From NCBI GenBank assembly GCA_036023115.1, contig JAYKKT010000059.1, forward strand, positions 3,080,001 to 3,144,000: a DNA stretch of 64,000 nucleotides, read 5' to 3'. The stretch comes from Brasenia schreberi. Lineage: Eukaryota > Streptophyta > Magnoliopsida > Nymphaeales > Cabombaceae. The notes below the pieces were generated by a model. It ran no database searches. It had not been told where the DNA came from and saw nothing but the letters and a program-made list of their open reading frames with translations. Made by a program: the position numbers and the translations under genes. Positions 56,538 to 64,000 of the stretch are shown piece by piece (positions within the stretch are counted from its first letter, which is position 1; every line of letters begins with the position of its first letter).

Positions 56538-57472
56538 CACCCACGTCCCCCACCGCCCCGTTCCATCACCACCCGACGACGACGATTCTGATCAATCGGA
56601 ATGGAAGATTGATAGATTCGGGAGTGTGAATCTGATTCCTTTCTCCGCTTTTTCCTGAACGCGCAAAAGAGGAACGGCCAAGGAGAACAGGAATCTCGCT
56701 CCAATGAATATTTTAACATACCCGGTGTTCAAACTAATTCCATAGTTGCCAAGCCAATCCAAGAACCCCTACTTAATATTCCTCCATAGAGAGAGAGAGG
56801 GGGGCTTCTTAGCTGGATAATGTGTTTTGATGTATAATCTTGCACAAATATTTTTATTGTTCAATCTTTGTTAACTCCGATATCACTAATGCACATGATA
56901 CATCAAATTTACAAGAGTACAATAGTGCTTTTAACTCCCATCTTTGAATGACCAAGATATTTGTGCAATATTATGCACCAAATTTATTATACAATTAAAA
57001 CTCCCTCTCTCTATGTGTGTGTATTTTTATATGAATATATAAATATTGTTTATGCTGGTTTACAGGCTCAAGAGCGAGCATCTAAGGTTTAAGAGGATTT
57101 ATTGAGAGCTTGGACATGAGACTCTATACGATATAGACCGAACTTTATTTGTTGATTGAGTTACATAGTTACTAAATTGAAAATTTGATTTAAGAAATAT
57201 CAAGTAATCAATAGACATTATATTGTAGTTTTTTTAAAGTTCAATAGGTCATTGAAGAGAAAATTTTATGTCATGCACTTGGTTTTTTCCAATTTTTTAA
57301 TGGAAAAAACGAACTTCTACCAAAGGCGAACACTCAACCGTGGCTGGATACTCTGGCACAGTTTCGTATCTGGCAGACTAGGTCGAACCCAGTGTGTAGT
57401 CGTTGTGTGACCTTGCTTCCAGTCGAACCCGAGTAAATAAGGCAAGCCAAACTAGGCATTTCTATTAACAAC

Positions 57473-57592
57473 AACAACTAAGCCTTTTCCCATACTAGAC
57501 GTGGTCGGCTACATGAATTTTTTGTTTCCGCATAGCTCTATCATATGTCATATTAGCAGTTAACTCATAATAAGCTAGATCATTCTTTGAAC
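57473..57592 (-). mobile_element. RTE 3'-end fragment
   Basis: Plus-strand aacaacaacaactaagcctt, cggctacatgaa and aagctagatcattcttt are the reverse complement of the last 120 bases of the RTE LINE. No clear target duplication. Confidence 0.8.
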
Positions 57593-57747
57593 TAAGAGTT
57601 CTGTGCCGAGCCAAAATCATTTTGTTGAAAAAATAAGTGGTGCTACTTTTCAATTGTTTTGGGTTTCACAAGTTAAACATATCCGATCTCATGGAAGATT
57701 GTAAATCATACCAATAAAGGATGGTTGTGTTTAATATTGATTGCTAA

Positions 57748-58093
57748 TGGACATGGCCAGTTTGGAACCGGCCTGGCTGTTCCAACAGGAACCGAATCAG
57801 GCTAGAAACCAATTGAAACAAGAGCTGGTGAAACCAGACCTGCCGAAACCAGGGGCCACCCATTTCTGTTCTGGTTCCACCTTTCATGAAACCAGCGAAT
57901 TTTTATTTTTTTTTAACTTATAACATTTTTAACGTTTTCTATCGATTCCAAGCTTTTATACTCAAATCAAAATCGCCCCGAAACCAGAACCAACCCCAGA
58001 CTGGTTTGGCTCCAGTTCTAGGATCTGGGTAACCAGAATTGTAGTTTGGAACCACCAGATCCAATTTAACCAGAACCAGCCATGTCTAGTTGA
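57748..58093. mobile_element. GGTTC-rich non-autonomous element, hAT-type ends
   Basis: Left end ggacatggccagtttgg mirrors right end accagccatgtcta. The interior is full of ggaacc, ccagaacc and ggttcc. It has the best end symmetry of the GGTTC-rich family in this window. Confidence 0.5.
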
Positions 58094-58624
58094 TATGCTG
58101 GAGCTGGTTCGGATTCAGTATAAATGTCCCATGGCCACCTCATAGATTAGTTTGAATTTGTATGTCTAACCTGGATAACTAATTCCTCGTTAGATAAGTG
58201 ATTGATCTAGTTTTTGCTACCAAGCTCCGAATCTATTTGGATTCCGATCCAACTGAAACCATTGGAACTGATTTTTGTTTCATTAGTTGGATTTCGTAGG
58301 TTTGGCCCAGATAAGTAGATAACTAATGGAACTGTGTTTCTTTTCTTGGGTTACAACTAATGGAACCGATTTTTGTTACCAAGCCCTGATTGTAACAGTT
58401 CGGTTTTGGGTCAAACCCAACCCATTTCTGCCCTTAGCGAATCTTTATGGATGAAGCTTCAAGTGTTGAAAGTTCCTCTTAAGAAGTTAAGATGACTGTT
58501 TTTTAACGTGAAAATCCATATTTCCCCGACATAACTTGGTCGGGTCATATAGAAGCGCGAGTCTGATTTGGACCCACAATCCAAATCACTAATCTTCATA
58601 ATTATCCGATTCGAACTGCCTAAC

Positions 58625-58852
58625 ACGTCAGGCCAATCAGATCGCTTAGATTTTCGCTGTGCATGACACGTAGTTATCCACGTCAGAATCCACGTGGTTA
58701 TTGATGACGTGCCAACCGTATAATAATCGCATTTGTCGAGTCCTACTTGGCAGAAGTCTTCACGAAGCGCGAGTATCAAACAAGGCTCCTCGTGCCGCCT
58801 TATGCAAGCTCGAGCTGGCAACGTGGCTGCCACGTCATCCGATCATATAAAT
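58625..58852 (+). promoter_or_regulatory. ACGT-element cluster and TATA box of the CBP1-like gene
   Basis: Seven ACGT cores lie at 58625, 58668, 58680, 58692, 58707, 58821 and 58832. One is a CACGTG G-box, and a near-palindromic pair acgtggctgccacgt sits at 58821-58835. A CCAAT word is at 58633 and tataaat at 58846-58852, about 215 nt before the ATG. ACGT cores of this kind are bound by plant bZIP and bHLH factors (ABA, light); the response here is inferred. Confidence 0.6.
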
Positions 58853-59066
58853 CTGCGCCATTGACTCTCTTTTTCCGAAGAAATTTAGAGAGAGAAAAGC
58901 GAGTTCTAGAGAGAGAAAAGAGAGGGGGAAGGGGAGGTCGGTGGTCGGTACACGCCTCCTTCCGTGCTTGTTTCTCCCTTTTTCTTCTTCTCCTACTCTC
59001 GGTCTCAATTTATTTTCTGGTATCTGAATCCGCAAGGCAATTTATCTCCCTCTCTTGTCTTGGCCG

Positions 59067-60417
59067 ATGATGGCGTGCCGAGCGGCAGGCCATTGGAGCT
59101 CTGCCCTCGTCCAGGGAAGAGGGTGCTGCCTGAAGCCTAATGCGAAGTCGGATTTCTGCTCTTATTCGTTATCATGGCGGCCGCGGAAGATGATGGCGGT
59201 GGGTTCTAGGAGAATTTCATGCTGTGGAGCTCTGCCTCTCGCTCCTAAGGAAGAAAGGATCGATGATGGCTACGATGACGGCGATAGGATGGCCGAGATT
59301 AGAAAGTCTCTGTTGGCCATGACGCCTTTTCGAGAGCCGATAGAGGTTGGGAGGGAGGAGGTGGTCGGCCCACCTCCGCCCAGCATATCGACGGAGAATC
59401 TGGATCGATGGGTGCAGGAATCCGTGATGGAGGTGAGATTCCTGGAGTATGCTTATTTAGTTGCCATGTGTTTCGCTATGATCGCTTGCTTGGGGGATTG
59501 GTGTTTCTTTCCCGATAAGTTGGTTTCTGATTGTGCCTTCTTTTGAATTCCGTGTTTATAGTCATCCAGTGCAACTTGCAAACCAATTCAAGCGTTCGTT
59601 AGGTTTCTCTTTCAGGATAATGTTAGTTTTTCTGGTATATTGAACAGTCGATTCAATAGTTTCCTTTCTATAAGCTTGTGAATTCCATGTTTTCTTCGGA
59701 GTCAACGCATAACTGTATTCAAGTTCTGTTTTCATGTTCTTCACGTTGCTAGTTTATTCTGGTTTATTGAATTCCTAATTAGCAGGTCTCAGTTTCCAAA
59801 TCAAACTTCATAACTCATATTTCTGCTGATCTTTTAATGCATCTCCAGTTACATGTTCTTTACTTTTTTGTCATTCTAGATTCCATTTTTCCAAATCAAG
59901 ATTGCGATCTGCCAGTTCTTTGTTGGTAACAATGCATATCCAATGCCATATTTCTACTTTTGTCTTCCTCCAAATTCAGGACATACTAATAGTGCACTCT
60001 TTGTTTTATCAGATTGTTCGGAACATTCAAGAGGCACCTTTCTTCGTATGCTTGTACACAAAGAAGAAAGGCGCGGCGATGAAGTTAGATAGAGAGTTGG
60101 TGGCGGCACAGGACCGGAACTGGCCATTGATGAAGAGGTGGGTGGGGGAGAAACGGCTGGATGGGATCATTCTGGTGGAAGAGCTCAAGGGAGACATGGA
60201 AACCACAGAGGAAGAAAGCGCGAGCAAATGCTCCCAGTTGTGGGGCTTATTGATTCAGGGAAGAGGGATAGACTGTGCTGCTTGTTACATTCTCAAGACC
60301 ACTAGAATTTGCTCTACTTTAGGGTTGTGCACACATTTTTGCCTAATCAGGGCAAAATGCTACAGTGATCCTGTTGAAGTCCAGCTGAAGAATTCATGGC
60401 TGAATTTCGAATTGTGA
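59067..60417 (+). CDS. CCG-binding protein 1-like
   Basis: Two exons, 59067-59432 and 60013-60417, join in phase 0 (GAG|ATT) to give 256 residues. The N-terminal 50 residues are Cys/Arg/Ser-rich and transit-peptide-like. The core begins with IRKSLLAMTPFREPIE, continues through STENLDRWVQESVMEIVRN across the splice and IQEAPFFVCLY, and closes with WGLLIQGRG, CYILKTTR and THFCLIRAKCY then QLKNSWL. This is the order of plant CCG-binding protein 1, reported as a partner of the central-cell regulator CCG and of Mediator/RNA polymerase II factors. I infer the family from these conserved blocks. Reading through the donor would end at 59546, which is an alternative short form. An ACGT-rich promoter lies upstream. 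Confidence 0.85.
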
Positions 60418-60874
60418 GGTTGCAAAGTCTGCAAGCTAAGCATACGATATTGCGGCTTTGGAGTGAAACCATTCTGTAAATGAGTTGATTCTTTTGTACA
60501 TGATGAATTGCACGTTCAAAAATAAATAGCAATCAAGATTATTCAGTTTTAGCTTGTTTTTTCGGGCTCAAATCAATCGTAGATACTTCAGTGCTGATCT
60601 AGGAGGCTCTAGACTTGCATTGTAATGTCTGTTCTTGTCAATGATATCATGTTTACTAAGCAACCTTTTACTTTATTCTCCTTTCACTCAATCTGGCTTT
60701 AAAGAAGAGCTAGCAAAGAACCAATAAAAAGCATGAACCTATTGTAGCCATACTACATCTCATTGAGATGGGCAATTTCTCTTCATCAGAATCATCCCAT
60801 ACTTGATCCTATTACTACAGGCAAGACAATGAACAGATAAATCTTTTGACTTGCGACTCGATTGATACAATTAC

Positions 60875-60958
60875 CTGTTGAAGGCAAACCTTCATCAGTA
60901 ACCTCCCTCGTCCCTGAGCTCCAATCGTGCAGTATGTTACTGTTCTACGGGCATCGTC
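60875..60958 (-). pseudogene. Orphan exon candidate
   Basis: An 84-nt minus-strand segment bounded by an acceptor (cttcacag) and a donor (gtaatt), open in one frame with conserved-looking content (DDARRTVTYCTIGAQGRGR). No partner exons were found nearby and I cannot name a family. It may be a captured or relict exon. Confidence 0.3.
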
Positions 60959-61196
60959 CTGTGAAGATAACAGATTGTTCTGAAAACTAAAAGTATTCCT
61001 ATTCCACTTGGGAAACGACAAGTGAGATCGGCTATCAGAAGGATCGGTTACATTGAGTTCAACAAGAGAAAGGATTGGAAGAGAAGAAGGGTGTGGCCAG
61101 AGTGAGAGGCTTGCCCGCAGAGAAGGGGGTTCCTGTTCGGCCTGAGTACAGCATCTCACAGCTACCACTTTGTTCCTTCATCGGCGCACGCACACG

Positions 61197-61313
<117 letters not shown>

Positions 61314-61330
61314 CCTTAACTGCATAATCT

Positions 61331-61578
61331 TTCTTGCATTGCACTTATTGCGTCCGACCTTTAAAATCGATGGCGAAGATCTGATGCTGCCTTGACACAT
61401 ATTTGGGTGCAGCAAGACTTGCATAATAACGACAACAACAATCAATCATTTTTCTTCTTGCATTGTATTTTCATCGTCGTGCATCTTTAAAATTGATGGT
61501 GAAGATCTGATGCCGTCATTACACATATTTGAGTGCCGCAAGACTTGCATAATAACGACAACAACAATCAAACCTTTT
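61331..61578. repeat. 124-bp tandem duplication
   Basis: Units at 61331-61454 and 61455-61578, each starting ttcttgcatt and ending with cataataacgacaacaacaa. They differ by scattered substitutions, so the event is older than the 94-bp duplication in COQ5. It lies 215 bp upstream of the GNAT start. Confidence 0.9.
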
Positions 61579-61793
61579 TCTCGCACTCGGTCCGGTCACA
61601 TTAACGAACAAGAGTTACATAAACGCAGCGATAAATACAAAATATCGGGTACTGTTCTACTATAAAAGCGCATGGCTCGTTACAGAACGAATTGTGAATG
61701 GGTTGGCCGAACGAGCTGCATAACGTGCCGATTAATTCAAAATGCCGGAAACAGTTTTTCTGTAAAAGTAGAGGGGCTCGCTTTATCTCCTGA

Positions 61794-63839
61794 ATGGCGA
61801 GCCTCCTCCACCTCAGACCGATAAGCCTCTCGACGAGGACCGTGGATTCCGGGACCGTGCGGGGACGCTGGAGGCTACCGCCGACGCCGTCCATCTTTCT
61901 CTCCACCGATCCCTCCTCCGTCGATCTCCTCCAACTGCGTTCACTCCTTTCCTCCACCGGCCTGTCGGGCAACCGATTCCCGGAGGTGACCGGCAATGGA
62001 ACCACTGCTGAAGCAGATGCCGAGAAACTTACCGTCGCCCTCCGTCACAGCTTCGTCGTCGTCTCCGCTTTTGCCAGGAGGAGCTCCCCGCTCTTCCAGG
62101 ACGATCCAGTGGCGCCTGCCGGCAAGCCATTGCTGTGGTGGGAGGAGGTACTGCCGGTGACAGAGTCCAACGGGCGGCTCATGGGATTCGGCCGGGCTTC
62201 CTCCGACGCCGCATTGACGGCAGCGATTCACGACGTCGCGGTAAGGTGCTCCACTTACCCTCGCCCTTTTACAACCCCTTTTTCTTTTCTTTCTTTTAGT
62301 TTGTACACGGAAGGACGAAGCCTGACACACACCCACTCGGGAATCGAACTCACCACATCGGTATAGGAGTCAATAGAGCCCTGCCAGTTGCTACAACCAA
62401 TACAACCTTTTTGTGGTACAGAGTTATTTCAGTTCAGGCAACTTGGATAACTAGATACAGACCAAGTACCGTAGATGAACGGAGCCATGAACAGCTCCTT
62501 AGATAAACCTAACAGGAGCTCTTCATGGCGTCTTTATCTACTTATGATCTTGTTTGTGTTCGCCTCTTTAGCTCGATCCAGCCGAGTTGAACAGAGACCT
62601 GAAACGAGCGGATCACACAGGTTGAACACTAGTTGTTTGAAAATTTAATCTTTCAGGCAAAAATTGACGTGAAAAATTTCTTTCTATACAAATTTCCTGA
62701 AAGTGGAGGAGTCCCAACTGTTGAGTGGGAGCAACTTTTACTGGTGGGCGGCGACATGGTATTAACCAGATATAGATTTTCCGCATGAATGATGAAATGA
62801 ATTACCATTTCAGTGTGCATCCTGTTGATTTGGATATTTCCCTCACGTTTTCCTCATCGAAGAAGAAAATACACCATCAAGATCTCGTAATGATATTCCA
62901 TTTTTCATGGGTAATTTACAACAAAAGATAGAGAAGATAACAAAGACATTATTGTTGAGATTCTGTCAGAAAGAGGAAGCTACATACCAAACTTAGCCTT
63001 TCGATTCCCGTAGAAATGGAAAATTGGAAACTGTTCTTTGCATCATATTTTTTGGGCCATTCACCGATCCTTGTCAGTAATTGTTCTCATCTGGGATGTA
63101 CATGCCTTCTCTGCACTACCTACATGTATTCTTAGTCGCCATTCTGATCTATTTTGGGTCATGCTCGCATTTAAATCCCAAAGAACAAGGGACATCATAT
63201 CTTAATATGATTTCCTTTCGACAAATTTTAGGCCTTCTGTGGGTCTGATTTGGAGGATCAATTAACATGAATTTGACACCAAGGTGCTCGGTTATAGCAT
63301 AGCAAGCTGTAACTTGTAGCAGTTTCTTTGAGCCATTCTGCTATTATTCAACATGTATTGTTAACTTCAATAAAGTGGAATAACTATAGGACGCCGGTTA
63401 TTTGACATGATTTCAGGTACTTCCTTCTTTCCAAGGATTGGGCATTGGGAGGAAGATAGTTCAGAAAATTATCAGGTAATACACGTCTTGTAGTTGGCTG
63501 TCCGGCTTGTCCTCCAACGCAAACTCACACATACACACATGGGGGGCTCATGAGCTGTGCCTCTGTTTTCATAATCATGAAAACATGTTCACTTGACAGG
63601 ACATGTAATTCGAAAGCAGAACACATAAAAGAATGAGGATCTCCCATAAAGATATTGAGGGTACAAAAATCCAATCATAGTATAACACATGTATTATTTT
63701 ATAAGGCTTTACTCTCTAACTTTCAAAAGGTTTCACAACTGTAGCGGTTCTTAAGATTCTGCATTAACTTTTTGACTTGTAGAGTTCTCACAAGCAAGGG
63801 AATATGTGACATCTCTGCCCTCTCTTCAGAAGAAGAAAG
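61794..63839 (+). CDS. Plastid-type GNAT acetyltransferase, 3' end outside window
   Basis: Three exons seen: 61794-62240, 63417-63475 and 63783-63839, in phase. The next exon must lie beyond 64000. The N-terminal 45 residues are Ser/Arg/Thr-rich and plastid-transit-like. Exon 1 ends with MGFGRASSDAALTAAIHDVAV, the beta-strand before the cofactor site. Exon 2 supplies the acetyl-CoA motif A (VLPSFQGLGIGRKIVQKI, Q-x-x-G-x-G). Exon 3 gives VLTSKGICDISALSSEEER. This matches the plant GNAT/NSI-like group that acetylates Lys or N-termini in chloroplasts; which subfamily cannot be told without the C-terminus. Intron 1 is 1.2 kb and begins with a SINE-like repeat. Confidence 0.85.
62300..62395 (-). 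repeat. tRNA-derived SINE-like repeat, second subtype
   Basis: The minus strand has gtggtgagttcgattcccga as a near-perfect B box and gtgtgtgtcaggcttcg downstream. The A-box half is weak. It lies in intron 1 of the GNAT gene. Confidence 0.5.
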
Positions 63840-63902
63840 GTACTTTCCTTTCAATCTTGTGCATGATGAATTGCAGAAATGGCTTTACTTGTAAATTCTG
63901 CA

Positions 63903-64000
63903 TTCATTATTGTGAGTTAACTGTTAACATGGCACATGATTGGGCTATGTGGAAACAAAGAATCCATGTAGCCGACTCCATCTAGTATGGAAAAGGCTTA
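63903..64000 (+). mobile_element. RTE 3' end, cut by the window edge
   Basis: ttattgtgagttaactgtta, ggctatgtggaaacaaagaa and agccgactccatctagtatg match the end of the copy at 2100-2200. The GTT tail would start just after 64000. It sits in intron 3 of the GNAT gene. Confidence 0.85.

Larger units (their letters stand above)
56538..58620. other. Intergenic between GEM-like and CBP1-like genes
   Basis: Divergent promoters of the two genes lie at its ends. The centre holds an RTE tail and a GGTTC-rich element. No gene recognised. Confidence 0.55.

Noticed and set aside
59433..59546. Read-through C-terminus of the CBP1-like exon 1
   Set aside because: A GTGAGA donor at 59433 joins in phase to an exon that completes the conserved family core, so the read-through is intron.

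Overview
The window is nuclear DNA from a flowering plant. The genes are single plant-type loci with GT-AG introns, several of plant-specific families (GEM/GRAM, RADIALIS-like, CCG-binding protein 1, plastid-targeted proteins). The intergenic space is AT-rich and full of CT/GA and AT microsatellites, RTE-clade LINEs, Ty1/copia remnants, hAT-type elements and tRNA-derived SINE-like repeats. Nothing is bacterial or organellar. I cannot name the species; the long, transposon-filled introns fit a medium or large genome.

Layout. 229-5237 (+): TVP38/TMEM64-type VTT membrane protein in four exons, with a decayed RTE LINE in intron 1 and a 36-bp RTE tail in intron 2. 5.2-14.8 kb: mostly repeats, one small Arg-rich ORF (10096-10413, -) and a broken RING-H2 fragment (about 13.7 kb). 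14777-17530 (-): SPT2 chromatin-protein homologue whose reading frame carries an in-frame stop. 19730-39610 (-): complete eight-exon COQ5, the ubiquinone C-methyltransferase, stretched over 20 kb. Intron 5 (9.8 kb) holds one copia element nested in another. Intron 3 holds a composite RTE LINE. Intron 1 holds a 94-bp tandem duplication and transposase/RT remnants. 44019-45146 (+): intronless arogenate/prephenate dehydratase-like gene lacking the usual catalytic Thr. 48164-48433 (+): RADIALIS-like SANT protein. 53387-56537 (-): GEM-like GRAM-domain protein with a clean hAT insertion in intron 2. 59067-60417 (+): CCG-binding protein 1-like gene behind a cluster of ACGT elements. 61794 to beyond 63839 (+): plastid GNAT acetyltransferase, cut by the window end, where another RTE tail begins.

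Most unusual part: the inner copia-type element (24130-29115). Between intact LTRs, PBS and PPT it carries no recognisable gag-pol. It carries pieces of host genes instead: replication protein A large subunit, a GH28 polygalacturonase and an ER-type cyclophilin. The cyclophilin copy is circularly permuted (second half, 3'UTR, 5'UTR, first half) and sits inside the polygalacturonase copy, as if a circular or dimeric transcript had been reverse-transcribed into it.

The host genes are not an operon or cluster; they are independent loci (quinone synthesis, aromatic amino acid synthesis, chromatin, transcription, membrane traffic). Gene models were built by hand from splice sites and reading-frame continuity; no alignment or search was run.
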